A stretch of DNA of 64,000 nucleotides from Candidatus Sulfotelmatobacter sp. (GCA_030041475.1 JASHNU010000030.1:34051-98050), one strand, 5' to 3'; numbered from the stretch's first letter, positions 26,270 to 36,597 are shown. The notes: generated from the letters alone by a model not told the origin. Made by a program: numbers and translations.

Positions 26270-27622
26270 ATGGACAAACCACCACGTACGTTCTGGCAAA
26301 TTTGGAACATGAGCTTCGGCTTCCTCGGCATTCAATTTGGCTGGGGATTGCAGATGGCGAACATGAGCGCGATCTACGAGTATCTCGGGGCGCGCGCGGA
26401 TCAGATTCCGATTCTCTGGCTGGCGGCTCCGCTGACCGGTTTGCTGGTTCAGCCCATCATCGGTCACGCCAGTGACCGCACATGGGGAAGGCTGGGGCGA
26501 AGGCGTCCTTACTTTCTCGCTGGGGCGCTCTTGAGTTCGACGGCGCTGATTCTGATGCCGCAATGTTCGGCGCTGTGGATGGCAGCTGGGCTGTTGTGGG
26601 TGCTGGACGCTTCGATCAACATCAGCATGGAGCCGTTTCGGGCGTTTGTGGCCGACCTGCTACCGGAGTTTCAGCGGACGCGCGGTTTCGCGATGCAGAG
26701 CCTGTTCATCGGATTAGGCGCGGTGGTGGCCTCCGCGCTGCCCTACTTGCTTACGAACGTATTTGGCGTGGCGCGAACGAGCGGAGAAGGAGCGATACCG
26801 TTCACCGTGCGGCTGTCGTTTTATATCGGGGCAGCGGCGTTTCTGGGGGCCGTGCTCTGGACAATCTTCACGACGGGAGAGATTCCTCCGGCAAATCTGG
26901 AAGAATTTCGGAAGCAGAAATCAGAACATGGCGGCCTGGCGGCGAGTGCGCGCGAGATTCTTGCATCGGTTCGCGAAATGCCGCGCACCATGCGGCAACT
27001 GGCGTGGGTGCAGATCTGCACCTGGCTGGGACTTTTCTGTATGTGGCTTTATTTCCCCGTGGCCGTCGCGCGGAATGTGTTTGGAGCGAGCGATACGAGT
27101 TCCCCGATTTACTCGGCCGGCGTCGAGTGGGCAGGTGTTTGCTTTGGGATGTACTCGCTTGTGTGCTTCGGATTTTCGTTTCTGCTGCCGACCCTGGCAC
27201 GGCAATGGGGACGCAAGACAACTCACAGCCTGTGCCTGATTTGCGGCGGGCTGGGCCTGCTCTCGGTGGCGATCATTCACAGCAAGTATTTGCTGTTGCT
27301 CTCGATGACGGGCATCGGCATCGCGTGGGCCAGCACGCTGGCGATGCCCTATGCAATCCTTGCGGGCTCGCTGCCCCACGGCAAAACCGGCGTGTACATG
27401 GGAATTTTCAACTTCTTCATCGTGATTCCGGAGATCACCGCGTCGCTGTTGTTTGGGTGGGTGATGTCGCACCTGCTCAACGACAACCGCCTTTCGGCGG
27501 TTGTGGCGGGAGGCGTCTTCTTCATTTTGGCGGCGGCCTTAACGCAGCGCGTGGAGGATCCCTACGACGCGCGGCAGCCGGTCGGCGATATAGCAGGGCA
27601 AGCCGTGGCAGCAAAATCGTGA
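26270..27622 (+). CDS. MFS sugar transporter (SLC45/GPH-like, maltose or sucrose type)
   Basis: This 450-residue protein has about 12 transmembrane segments. Its N-terminal half carries FGFLGIQFGWGLQMANMS and the conserved loop GHASDRTWGRLGRRRPY, which is typical of MalT- and SLC45-like disaccharide transporters. It likely brings maltose or maltodextrin across the inner membrane for MalQ. The TonB receptor further along would serve the outer membrane. Substrate is inferred from neighbours. Confidence 0.88.
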   Translation: MDKPPRTFWQIWNMSFGFLGIQFGWGLQMANMSAIYEYLGARADQIPILWLAAPLTGLLVQPIIGHASDRTWGRLGRRRPYFLAGALLSSTALILMPQCSALWMAAGLLWVLDASINISMEPFRAFVADLLPEFQRTRGFAMQSLFIGLGAVVASALPYLLTNVFGVARTSGEGAIPFTVRLSFYIGAAAFLGAVLWTIFTTGEIPPANLEEFRKQKSEHGGLAASAREILASVREMPRTMRQLAWVQICTWLGLFCMWLYFPVAVARNVFGASDTSSPIYSAGVEWAGVCFGMYSLVCFGFSFLLPTLARQWGRKTTHSLCLICGGLGLLSVAIIHSKYLLLLSMTGIGIAWASTLAMPYAILAGSLPHGKTGVYMGIFNFFIVIPEITASLLFGWVMSHLLNDNRLSAVVAGGVFFILAAALTQRVEDPYDARQPVGDIAGQAVAAKS

Positions 27623-27669
27623 TCTTAAGTAATTGCTGAATCAGGCGTGACGCAAGACGAGTGCACGCT

Positions 27670-28932
27670 TCACCGCGCCCGAACTGCGACGAGTTCCGTT
27701 TCAAGCGGCACGCCGCGTGCAATCTTCACTCGCACCAGCGCCTCGAAGGGCTTGATCTGTCCCGAATTGCCTCCTGGAATCAGCTTCAGCAAGTGGTCGA
27801 CCGAATCGGGGCGGCACACGAATTCGACAGCACCTTGTGTGCCGAAGGTTGTCGTGCCCGCCAAAATCATCACGTAGCGCGAAGGCTCGAGGCCGGGCAC
27901 CAGACTGACGATGCCATAGTCTTCGATCATGGGCGAATCCGACGGTGTTGCCAAAAATCGGTCAGTTTCTCCGGGATGCGGGCGCTTGATAACGATGGAC
28001 AGATCTCCCTGCCGCGGACCGGAAGGCACGCGCTCAAATACAAACTCCTGCGTACCCGGAATATCCAGCAGGGAAAGATTCTCGGAAGGCGAGCCCACAA
28101 AGATCAAATCGGTATTCTTAGCGTCATCGAGAGAGAACAAACTGCCGCGCTTGACGCGGAGCTGACGGCCGAGCGAGTCGAACAGCAGATCCAGTTCGTG
28201 AACGGCGAGCACTTCTCCTACGCCGGTGTACTGATCGCGCACGATGCCCTTGGGATCGTGTTTGGCATCGTAATAACGCATGCCGGTTTCGGGGCGTCCT
28301 ACAAAGCCAGCATTGCTGTATATCGCACGAGGATCCTCCGGGCCGGAAATGAAAGGTGCCCAGAATGTGCGCAGCGAGGCGCTGGCCGGCGTCGCCGTGG
28401 CCGCCACGGCCGAAGACTGCATTCGCCGGGTCCATAACAAGTCGCCTAAGGCTAGTAATGAGATCGCCAGCGCTGCAGACAAGCCGATGACGGCAACTCG
28501 CCAAGAGTAGCCGACCGCATCCTCGTGCAAGCTTTGGTCGCGTCCTTCTAAACGAGGCACGGCCTGCACATGGGAGTCTGCCGTGCGTTCCTCGAACAAG
28601 ACGTGGTAGCTGCCCTTCGGCAGTTTGACGACGATTGTGTCTGCCGCCCCTTCCCCGGCGTAGTATTCCGCCAACTTTTGCCGCAAGCGGCCAGCCTGAA
28701 CGCGAATGGTCGAGTCGGACTGTGGATCGAAGTCGGCCCGGCGCCCATAGACTTCAGTGGCGATTTGATATTCCTTCAGAGGTTCGCCGGGATGATCGAG
28801 GGCATGTTTGGCCAGGTATTGCAGAAGCTTGCACAACGACTCGGCCCCGCGCAGGCTATGACTATTGGTAAGCCGATCTATTTCCTGAAAGTATTGATCC
28901 CGACCCGGCACTAAAGCCCGCGTTACGCCCAT
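27670..28932 (-). CDS. Membrane-anchored winged-helix regulator
   Basis: This 420-residue protein starts with a winged-helix domain of the type common in Acidobacteria, with the segments LKEYQIATEVYGRRADFDP, STIRVQAGRLRQKLAEYY and VVKLPKGSYHVLFEE over residues 45-115. A single transmembrane helix (VAVIGLSAALAISLLALGDLLW) follows near residue 150. The C-terminal 250 residues are probably periplasmic and include FVGRPETGMRYYDAKHD and IEDYGIVSLVPG. The layout is that of ToxR/CadC one-component sensors. It is divergent from the TonB receptor gene and may control it in response to glucans in the periplasm. Confidence 0.82.
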   Translation of the reverse strand: MGVTRALVPGRDQYFQEIDRLTNSHSLRGAESLCKLLQYLAKHALDHPGEPLKEYQIATEVYGRRADFDPQSDSTIRVQAGRLRQKLAEYYAGEGAADTIVVKLPKGSYHVLFEERTADSHVQAVPRLEGRDQSLHEDAVGYSWRVAVIGLSAALAISLLALGDLLWTRRMQSSAVAATATPASASLRTFWAPFISGPEDPRAIYSNAGFVGRPETGMRYYDAKHDPKGIVRDQYTGVGEVLAVHELDLLFDSLGRQLRVKRGSLFSLDDAKNTDLIFVGSPSENLSLLDIPGTQEFVFERVPSGPRQGDLSIVIKRPHPGETDRFLATPSDSPMIEDYGIVSLVPGLEPSRYVMILAGTTTFGTQGAVEFVCRPDSVDHLLKLIPGGNSGQIKPFEALVRVKIARGVPLETELVAVRAR

Positions 28933-28993
28933 GGCAACATCTTGTAACAGCTGACGGTATCGTATTGCAAACAGACCATTTTACTCCAGTAAC

Positions 28994-29014
28994 CGTATCA
29001 AACCTAGTGATACG
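28994..29014. promoter_or_regulatory. Inverted repeat between the regulator and TonB receptor genes
   Basis: A 7-base inverted repeat CGTATCA, seven bases, TGATACG lies in the 233-base divergent spacer. A related CGGTATCGTAT occurs about 35 bases to the left. Placement next to the regulator gene suggests an operator for the winged-helix protein, but this is inference. Confidence 0.5.
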
Positions 29015-29165
29015 TGACGCCCCACCCGTTTTGTACTAAAACCTGCACCTCTGATGAATTCGCAAAGGATTTAGCTGCGAAACACCGCGACCCACGGGGG
29101 CGAGGGTTGCGGCTGCGGGTTTCTTTAATGAATCGCCTGTCGGGCGACCCCCAGTGGGAGGAAAT

Positions 29166-32100
29166 ATGCCAAAGAAGTTCTTCTTGCTCCTCGGAATTCT
29201 GGTGTGCATAGCCGCTGTCGCCTTCGGCCAGTCGAGCACGGGCACAATCGGCGGGTCAGTGCGAGACGCTCAAGGGGCGGTGATCCCGGACGCATCGGTC
29301 AGCATCACGAACCAGGGAACGAACCGAGCCGTCGAATTAAAGAGCAACGGCGACGGGCTCTTCACCTTGCCCGGACTCGATCCCGGCCCGTACAAGCTCG
29401 AAGTCAAGCAACCCGGCTTTCGTACCGAGACTAGGGTGGTGACGCTACAGACCGCGCAAGTCCTGAGTCTCGATTTTTCCATGCAACCCGGCGAAGTCTC
29501 ACAGACGATCGAGGTAACTGCAGGGACTCCGGTGGTGGATACGGCAACGTCCGGCGTGAGTGATGTCGTGGTTGGCCGTCAGGTCACCGATCTGCCACTG
29601 AACGGCCGCAACTTTACCGAGCTGGCTTCGCTGGTACCAGGCGTCACCCGCGGGCAGCCAGGCAACCAGCAAACAGGTCAAGGCAACCAGGCTGAGACTT
29701 TCCGTTATGCCACCAGCGGCGGTGGAGCGCTCTCCGTCAACGGAGTCCGTCTGCAGGCCAACAACTTCTTGTTCGACGGCATCGACAACAACGAATCGCT
29801 GGTGAACACGATTGTGTTCTTTGTGCCTCCGGACGCCATTCAGGAATTCCGCGTTGATACCAACGTAGCGCCCGCTGAATACGGCCGCGCCGGTGGCGGC
29901 GTGGTCAACGCAACCTACAAATCAGGCACGAACGACTGGCACGGTACGGGGTTCTGGCAGCTGCGTAACAGCGTATTCGATGCCAACTTCAACTACTTTG
30001 CACCGGGCACACCGGCACCGTTGTTCCACCGCAATCAGTTTGGCTTCGCTGGTGGCGGCGACATCATTAAGAACAAGCTGTTCATCTTTGGCGACTACCA
30101 GGGCGTGCGCCAGGAGCTGCCTTTGTCTGATGGCCCAATTACTGTTCCAACGTCACTGGAGCGGACGGGCAATTTCTCGCAGTTGCCGTTTCAGCTCTAC
30201 TATCCGGGCTGCGGGAACGGTATGGCCGCCTGCGCGGTGACCGTCGCAAACGGCGCGCCAGCTTACAATCAGTTTAGCTCGACGGCGTTTGTTACGGCGG
30301 GGCAGAATTACCTGAATGCTTTTCCCCTGCCAACCATCACTTCGGGAGCAAGCACCCAGTGCACTCTTGCCGGAACCGACGGATCGTGCCTGGAAAGCAA
30401 CTTTCAACCCCACCGCGTCCAGGATCAGAGGTATAACGATTTTGACGTTCGTCTGGACTATGTTTTCAGCGCGAACGATCAGGCTTTCACTCGCTACAGC
30501 TATGGGCAGGACGTCGACATCACTACTTCACAAATGTCGACGCTACCGGCAGGATACGGCTCTGGCTATCAATTTCAGCATCCCCGCAGCATCGTGATCG
30601 GGGAAAACCACATTTTCGGAACGACTCTGTTCAACGAACTCCGCGTCGGCTATGTCCGCTCATTCCTGGGGTATCAGCCACCTTTCGGCGGAATACCGCT
30701 GTCAGCGAATCTCGGCATCCCCAACGCGAATACCAGCCCCCTGCTGGGCGGAGGCGCTCTGATCGGCAACAGCGGCAGCCAGATCTCGTATACCGGCGAC
30801 TATGGCGATTATTACGTGCCGGAGAACACATATCAGATTGCGGACAACGTATCGTGGATAAAGGGACGACACACCTTCAAGTTCGGAGCCAATATCATCC
30901 GTCGGCAGGTGTTCTTCTTCAACCCCATCGCGGGGAAAGGCTTCTTCCAGGCGAGCTCTTCGGCGCCGGAATCGACAGGATTTGAACAATCCGACATGCT
31001 GGTGGGCTGGATGAATGACTACCAGGTTGGACCGGCAAGCGCATACTTTCATACCCGGAGTTGGGAAAACGGAATCTACGGGCAGGACGACTTCAAGGTG
31101 AACAGCCGCCTGACCCTGAATCTCGGCTTGCGATATGACATTTTGACTTGGCCAGTGGAACAGAACAACCGCATGGCTAACTTCAATCCGGCAACTGGAG
31201 CAATCGAACTGGCAGGCACGAATGGATTGTCAGACAGCACGCTCAGCAATGACAATCACTTGTTCGCTCCCCGCATAGGCTTCGCCTATTCACTGACCAG
31301 TGATGCCAAGACTGTGCTGCGTGGCGCGTATGGACTTTTTTACTTTGTCGACCGTGAAGGCATCGCCTTTCAGATGTCGCAGAATGCGCCATTTGGCGGC
31401 AGTTCCTACTACGGATATTCGGCGACTGCGCCTACTTTCCTGCTGACTCTCGGCGGCATTGCTTCGGCTCTGCCGAATGGAGCGCCAAACATCTCCACAA
31501 TCAATACGACCCCAATGCCGAGCAAGGGACTGTTGAACATTAACCTGACTGCCCCTGCCAACGTGAGCTTGACCGGCTGGGCATTCCACGACAAGCCGTC
31601 GGACGTTCAGCAGTGGAACTTGCAACTGCAACGTCAGGTGGATACCAAAACAGGTGTGACGCTTGCTTATGTCGGGACAAAAGGCGAACACCTGTCGACC
31701 TTCTACGACATCAATCGGCCCTTCTACGACGGCACTGGCTCCTCGGACAAGCCCTATCCCCTGCTTGGAACAGTTCCGATAAACGATACGGAGGGTTCCT
31801 CTATCTATCACGGATTGCATGCGCTGGTAGAGCGCCACATGGCTGCGGGCTTGCAGTTGACTGGCGCCTACACTTGGTCGCATGCGATCGACAACTCGCC
31901 GTCGAGTTTTGAGAGCGACTACCGCTATGGCGGCAACGTGGTCGATCCGTTCCAGTGGTGGACGAAGGAGCGCGCGAACTCCAATCTCGATGTGCGCAAT
32001 CGCTTCGTCTTCAATGCACTCTATGAACTACCGTTCGGCCGCGGTCGAACCTTTGGCAGCAATTGGAACTTTGTCGAAGATTCACTGATCGGAGGATGGG

Positions 32101-32603
32101 AAGTCAGCCCGATTGTGACCTTGGCGAGCGGATTCCCCTTCGATGTGATTTGCCAATACTGTTACAGCCCGAGCACCCGTCCGAACCTGATCGGGCCACT
32201 GCAGCAGACGAAAAACCCATTCGAATGGTTCAATATTCAATCCTTCACGGAGGTGCCGACTGATGCGGGTGGCGTCCCGATTGCCGCGGGAACCAGCCCG
32301 AGAAATCCGTTCACTGGTCCTGCCACAAAGAGGCTCGACTTGAGTATTGGAAAAACCTTCGCCTTCACCGAACGTGTAAAGGCAAAATTTACGGCCGACT
32401 TTTTCAACTTCTTTAACACACCCCAGTTCAATACGCCGAATGGGAATCTGAATTCCGCGTCAATATGTCCCGCGAGCGGAACCTTCAACGGCTCTCCCTG
32501 CACTCCGTTCACAATCGTGGGCCAGGGCGGGTTTGCGAAAATCACCACCCTGCAGTTCGACAGTCAGCGCGAAATCCAGTTTGGATTCCGCGTGAGCTTC
32601 TGA
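29166..32603 (+). CDS. TonB-dependent receptor, Oar-like
   Basis: This is a 1145-residue outer membrane receptor. It has a signal peptide (KKFFLLLGILVCIAAVAFGQ) and a carboxypeptidase-regulatory-like domain over about residues 25-110 (GSVRDAQGAVIPDASVSI). A plug region with QVTDLPLNGRNFTELASLVPG comes next, and a long beta-barrel ends in Phe (QFGFRVSF). The ATG at 29166 follows GGGAGGAAAT. The barrel lacks a partner SusD gene, as is usual in Acidobacteriota. Because it lies between a sensor regulator and a neopullulanase gene, it likely takes up alpha-glucan oligomers, but the substrate is not proven. Confidence 0.9.
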   Translation: MPKKFFLLLGILVCIAAVAFGQSSTGTIGGSVRDAQGAVIPDASVSITNQGTNRAVELKSNGDGLFTLPGLDPGPYKLEVKQPGFRTETRVVTLQTAQVLSLDFSMQPGEVSQTIEVTAGTPVVDTATSGVSDVVVGRQVTDLPLNGRNFTELASLVPGVTRGQPGNQQTGQGNQAETFRYATSGGGALSVNGVRLQANNFLFDGIDNNESLVNTIVFFVPPDAIQEFRVDTNVAPAEYGRAGGGVVNATYKSGTNDWHGTGFWQLRNSVFDANFNYFAPGTPAPLFHRNQFGFAGGGDIIKNKLFIFGDYQGVRQELPLSDGPITVPTSLERTGNFSQLPFQLYYPGCGNGMAACAVTVANGAPAYNQFSSTAFVTAGQNYLNAFPLPTITSGASTQCTLAGTDGSCLESNFQPHRVQDQRYNDFDVRLDYVFSANDQAFTRYSYGQDVDITTSQMSTLPAGYGSGYQFQHPRSIVIGENHIFGTTLFNELRVGYVRSFLGYQPPFGGIPLSANLGIPNANTSPLLGGGALIGNSGSQISYTGDYGDYYVPENTYQIADNVSWIKGRHTFKFGANIIRRQVFFFNPIAGKGFFQASSSAPESTGFEQSDMLVGWMNDYQVGPASAYFHTRSWENGIYGQDDFKVNSRLTLNLGLRYDILTWPVEQNNRMANFNPATGAIELAGTNGLSDSTLSNDNHLFAPRIGFAYSLTSDAKTVLRGAYGLFYFVDREGIAFQMSQNAPFGGSSYYGYSATAPTFLLTLGGIASALPNGAPNISTINTTPMPSKGLLNINLTAPANVSLTGWAFHDKPSDVQQWNLQLQRQVDTKTGVTLAYVGTKGEHLSTFYDINRPFYDGTGSSDKPYPLLGTVPINDTEGSSIYHGLHALVERHMAAGLQLTGAYTWSHAIDNSPSSFESDYRYGGNVVDPFQWWTKERANSNLDVRNRFVFNALYELPFGRGRTFGSNWNFVEDSLIGGWEVSPIVTLASGFPFDVICQYCYSPSTRPNLIGPLQQTKNPFEWFNIQSFTEVPTDAGGVPIAAGTSPRNPFTGPATKRLDLSIGKTFAFTERVKAKFTADFFNFFNTPQFNTPNGNLNSASICPASGTFNGSPCTPFTIVGQGGFAKITTLQFDSQREIQFGFRVSF

Positions 32604-32763
32604 GAAATGAGGCTTCTATAGACAACCCTGCGATGCGGATTTCGAGAAGACCGGTGACACGATGCACGACGCCGAGCGCCACATCGAAACCCCGCACGCA
32701 GCCGAGATTCCTCCCCTGATCGCGCGGGGGCCTGGCATGCGGCCCCCGTTTTCTTCCATCCCC

Positions 32764-34635
32764 ATGAGACCGAAAGGGCTGTGGATTCCGGTTCTTCTTC
32801 TCAGCGCCTGTCTCAGCGCAGCTTTCCACTTATCCGCTGCGCAAGCCCCAAGTGTTGAAAGCCAAACTCCAACTGTTCGAAAGATTGAACCTCCCAATTG
32901 GTGGACGAATTTCACGCCCGAACTCACGCTGCTTTTGACCGGCGAGTATCTCAACGGTACCCGTGCGGAAAGCACAGACGCAGGCGTAACTGTGCTCGGA
33001 TCGAACGCGTCTGCGAACGGGCACTACCTTTTTGTCCGGCTTCAGCTCAGTCCTGATCTGCCGGCTGGAACGGTTGATCTGCGCCTGCTCAGCTCGGGCG
33101 GAGAAACAACCGTCCATTTTCCACTCCTGGCACGGAGAGATACAAAGGGCCATTTCGAGGGAATTTCGCGCGACGATGTGATTTACCTCATCATGCCGGA
33201 CCGTTTCGCCGACGGCGATCTCACAAACGATCAGCCGCGTGAGTCCACTGGGAAGTACGATCGAAGCGACCCCATGGCCTATCACGGCGGAGACTTGCAG
33301 GGAATCCGGCAACATCTGACCTACCTGCACGATCTGGGTGTCACGGCTCTATGGTTAACGCCGGTGTGGAAGAACACGGATTCCGATTATCACGGCTACC
33401 ATGTGGTCGACTTTTACGCGATCGACGCGCACATGGGATCGCTGCAGGAGTATCAAAACCTGGTCGCCGACGCGCACAGACTAGGTATGAAGGTGCTCAT
33501 CGACTTTGTGGCGAACCACACGGGGCCGCGTCATCCCTGGGTGAACGACCCGCCGACGCCAACGTGGTTCCACGGATCACCGGCGCATCATCTGGCACCG
33601 TCTTACAACTTTTCCGGGCTGGTGGATCCACACGCTTCAGCACGCGAGTATCGCGAGACGCTGGAGGGGTGGTTCGCCGGGAAGTTGCCCGACCTCAACC
33701 CCGACGACCCGGAACTTAGTCTCTATTTGGCGCAAAACGCAATGTGGTGGGCGGAAACCGCGCAACTTGATGGCTTTCGTCTGGACACTTTTCCTTATTC
33801 TCCGCGGCAGTTCTGGAGCAGGTGGCATCAGCGCTTGCACCAGGTTTATCCGCACATGAACAGTATCGGCGAGATTGCGGAGACGGATCCGACGATCACG
33901 TCATTTTTTCAGGGAGGCCGCAAACAGCTTGACGGCATTGACTCCGGGTTGCCCACCCTTTTTGACTTTCCGCTTGAACATGCGCTGCGGGATGTCGTGA
34001 TCAAGGGCGAACCCATGCAGAAGATCATCAATGTTCTCGAGGACGACGAACTGTATCCCGATCCCGAGATACTCGTGACTTTTCTCGGCAATCACGACCA
34101 CTCGCGCTTTCTCAGCGAACCGGGCAGCAATGTGCAGAAGCTCAAGGCGGCATTCTCGCTGCTGCTGGCGCTGCGTGGCATTCCACAAATCTATGCCGGT
34201 GATGAGATCGCGATGACAGGCGGCGACGATCCGGATAACCGGCGCGATTTCCCCGGCGGATTCCCGGGCGATCCGCGAAGCGCTTTTACCGCAAGTGGAC
34301 GTACGGTAGAACAGGAGGACATGTTTACGCACGTGCAGTCTTTGCTTGCTCTGCGGAAGGCGCATCCGGCGCTGCGCACGGGGAAGCAGTGGCACATCGG
34401 ATGGAATGACACTTACTACGCTTTCCTGCGCGAACTGCCAGAAGAAAGGCTGCTGATCGTCTATAACAATGCCCCGTCTGCGCAGGAATTGCGGATCCCC
34501 GTTGCCGACACCCCTATGGCGAACTCGGGCCAGCTGCAGTCCTTGTTCGGTGATGCACCGGCCACGATCGTGTCCGGCGAGGTGCGCCTTACGCTTTCGC
34601 CCTACAACATTGGAATCTTCCATGTAGGTAAGTAG
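32764..34635 (+). CDS. GH13 neopullulanase/cyclomaltodextrinase-like enzyme
   Basis: This 623-residue secreted enzyme has a signal peptide (LWIPVLLLSACLSAAFHLSAAQ), an N-terminal beta-sandwich domain starting at KIEPPNWWTNF (cyclomaltodextrinase N-domain like), and a GH13 barrel. The barrel motifs are DVIYLIMPDRFADGD, VLIDFVANHTG, GFRLDTFPY (nucleophile, about residue 336), IGEIAE (acid/base, about 368) and FLGNHDHSR (about 441). It probably cuts pullulan, cyclodextrins or starch fragments in the periplasm. The ATG at 32764 lacks a good ribosome binding site, and the frame is open to 32662, so the start is moderately sure. It follows the TonB receptor gene by 160 bases. Confidence 0.9.
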   Translation: MRPKGLWIPVLLLSACLSAAFHLSAAQAPSVESQTPTVRKIEPPNWWTNFTPELTLLLTGEYLNGTRAESTDAGVTVLGSNASANGHYLFVRLQLSPDLPAGTVDLRLLSSGGETTVHFPLLARRDTKGHFEGISRDDVIYLIMPDRFADGDLTNDQPRESTGKYDRSDPMAYHGGDLQGIRQHLTYLHDLGVTALWLTPVWKNTDSDYHGYHVVDFYAIDAHMGSLQEYQNLVADAHRLGMKVLIDFVANHTGPRHPWVNDPPTPTWFHGSPAHHLAPSYNFSGLVDPHASAREYRETLEGWFAGKLPDLNPDDPELSLYLAQNAMWWAETAQLDGFRLDTFPYSPRQFWSRWHQRLHQVYPHMNSIGEIAETDPTITSFFQGGRKQLDGIDSGLPTLFDFPLEHALRDVVIKGEPMQKIINVLEDDELYPDPEILVTFLGNHDHSRFLSEPGSNVQKLKAAFSLLLALRGIPQIYAGDEIAMTGGDDPDNRRDFPGGFPGDPRSAFTASGRTVEQEDMFTHVQSLLALRKAHPALRTGKQWHIGWNDTYYAFLRELPEERLLIVYNNAPSAQELRIPVADTPMANSGQLQSLFGDAPATIVSGEVRLTLSPYNIGIFHVGK

Positions 34636-35435
34636 GATGTCGCGCATCGCCGGATCAACTTGTCGTCCACTAACCGTGCGCGATCGACCGTGGGCGATTT
34701 TGCCTGTTTCTGATCGCCGAATTTCCACTAACTCCTTTGGAGTGATAGTGCCAGAGACGGAGTTGACCCGCCGCCAACCCTTTCATCTTTATTGTCCTGC
34801 CTCCAACAACTTGCAGTTAGCGGACGGCTGCGTAAGTCTCTTAAAGTCCGTGCGAGTCGGAGTTATTGTGGGCTGGATTGTGGGTTGCGCGACATGACTA
34901 TGGTAGGCGAGTTCTGATGCGAACCGGCAACCTTGCGGCCGTAGTGCGAACAATGGGGGCACCGGGGTAAAGACCGCGATGCACTATCAGCACCCGGAAT
35001 TGGAAATCGTGCGCGCTGCGCTTGATTACCGTCCGCCAACCTCTAAAACAGCGGCGTAGCAAATACGGTTACGACACCTTTTGCGGCAGACCGAAAATCC
35101 ACAATCCCGGCAAGTCATTGAACGCTTGGCAAGTCGGGGAAGACGGGTTCTCCTGGCCGGATAATCGGCCGTCATCCGTTGCTAGAGAGAGGAGGTCAAA
35201 GTCAAGTCTTATTCGCCAAATCATCGGTTTGTGATCGCTTAGGCTTCGCCGTGTCAGTTTCAGGAAATCGGACTGCTGATCTCGGCTCGGGAGAAAAGGC
35301 GAGAATGAGAGTCAATCGCTTCCAGGCAGTCCGTTCTCTGCATTTCGGTTAGTCGAGCAGAAATCGCAGAAAAGGGGCATTATTCGGGAATTCTGCAGCA
35401 AATTGAGACGGGAATTCTCTGCCGTGCAGACTGTC
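34636..35435. other. 800-base stretch with no recognised gene
   Basis: The open frames here are under 90 codons and have no family motif. No tandem repeat or convincing hairpin was found. The stretch ends at the 3' side of the tRNA-Ser gene. Confidence 0.45.
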
Positions 35436-35525
35436 TGGCGGAGAGAGTGGGATTCGAACCCACGTTACCCTTTCGAGTAAACACGCTTTCCAAGCGTGCG
35501 CCTTCAGCCACTCGGCCATCTCTCC
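35436..35525 (-). tRNA. tRNA-Ser (anticodon GGA)
   Basis: Read on the minus strand the gene begins GGAGAGATGGCCGAGTGG, has anticodon stem CACGC/GCGTG around the loop TTGGAAA (anticodon GGA), a long variable arm typical of Ser tRNAs, the T-arm GTGGGTTCGAATCCCAC, and an encoded CCA end. The acceptor strands GGAGAG and CTCTCC pair fully. Confidence 0.97.
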
Positions 35526-35745
35526 GGCGCAGAACTCAGGAAGGAACTGCTGATCAGCAGCCACGCGCAACCTGCAAAATCCGACGATTCCGCGGTTCGG
35601 TGGTTCGTTTTAATTCTATGGTGATGTCGTCTAAGGCGCAACTTGCTGTGCTCAATGCAACGGAGCAGGTCATAAACGGGTGAATCGAGGCGTGAATTCG
35701 CTACGTTTCGTCAATTCGGAGGAGAAATAAACCGGACAAAGAGAT

Positions 35746-36597
35746 TTACGAGGACTTTTGGGGAGAGTCGGGAGCCGATGCGGCATCCGACACAGGGGGC
35801 GCAGAAAGACCAGCGGCAGAAGCGCCCGCAGCTGCCGCGCTGGCGGCTGTGTTCTTCTCCGCTGACGCCGGCAAGGGCGGCACTTTGGTATTGTCGACGA
35901 CGTGATGATTCAGGCAATAGAGAGCCAATTCGAGGCGATCGGCGACACCCAGCTTGTCGTACACCTTGCGCAGATAATTCTTTACCACCTGTTCGGTGGT
36001 GCCGACGCGCAGGGCAATCTCCTTGTTCTTCATTCCCTGGGTGACGCAGGAGACGATCAGCATCTCTTTGGGCGTCAGTTGGACCTTGGGGCGCGCGCCT
36101 GACGGCCGACCATTTGAATTGCGGTAGGCGGCCATGACCCAGTGGACGCCCTGCGTGTCGAGCCAGGTTTCACCGGCGGCAACCTTACGCAGGCAGTCGA
36201 CCAGAACCTCCGGCTCGACTTCCCGGGAAACGATTCCGTGCGCGCCGCGGCGGAATAATTCGAGTGTCAGTTCTTCATCGGCGCCGGGCGTCACAACCAC
36301 AAAGCGCGGCTGCGGGTTCTGGCGGATCAACTCAGCCACAACCTCTACTGGATTCGGGGCGAGTGCGGCCTCGAAAATCACCACATCGCAGGCGAACTTC
36401 TTGACCGCCGATTGCGCCTGCGCCAGTGTTTCCGCCTGGCCTACAACGCGAATGTCGTCTTCGAGCGCGAAGACCTTGCGCAGCCCAGCGCGGAAAATGG
36501 CCTGAGTGTCGGCCACGATGACGCGGACGATCGGGCCTTTGCCCGCGTCCTGGCCGGCTCCGAGATTTTCTTCCATGCTGACTGGAGTGCTTGCCAT
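35746..36597 (-). CDS. NarL/LuxR-type response regulator with a degenerate receiver
   Basis: This 283-residue protein has a receiver-like domain at residues 23-140 and a LuxR helix-turn-helix at about 170-235 (LTPKEMLIVSCVTQGMKNKE, then VKNYLRKVYDKLGV). The tail of about 45 residues is Ala, Ser and Pro rich. The receiver is unusual. The phospho-acceptor Asp is Glu (DVVIFEAAL), the acidic pair reads ADT, and the conserved Lys is replaced by Arg (IVSREVE). It may be locked in one state or controlled by something other than phosphate. The gene follows the PilZ gene by 13 bases. The target genes are unknown. Confidence 0.85.
   Translation of the reverse strand: MASTPVSMEENLGAGQDAGKGPIVRVIVADTQAIFRAGLRKVFALEDDIRVVGQAETLAQAQSAVKKFACDVVIFEAALAPNPVEVVAELIRQNPQPRFVVVTPGADEELTLELFRRGAHGIVSREVEPEVLVDCLRKVAAGETWLDTQGVHWVMAAYRNSNGRPSGARPKVQLTPKEMLIVSCVTQGMKNKEIALRVGTTEQVVKNYLRKVYDKLGVADRLELALYCLNHHVVDNTKVPPLPASAEKNTAASAAAAGASAAGLSAPPVSDAASAPDSPQKSS

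Noticed and set aside
25093..26331. 412-codon minus-strand frame opposite malQ
   Set aside because: Amylomaltase motifs are all in the plus strand; the minus frame is Arg/Pro/His-rich shadow sequence.
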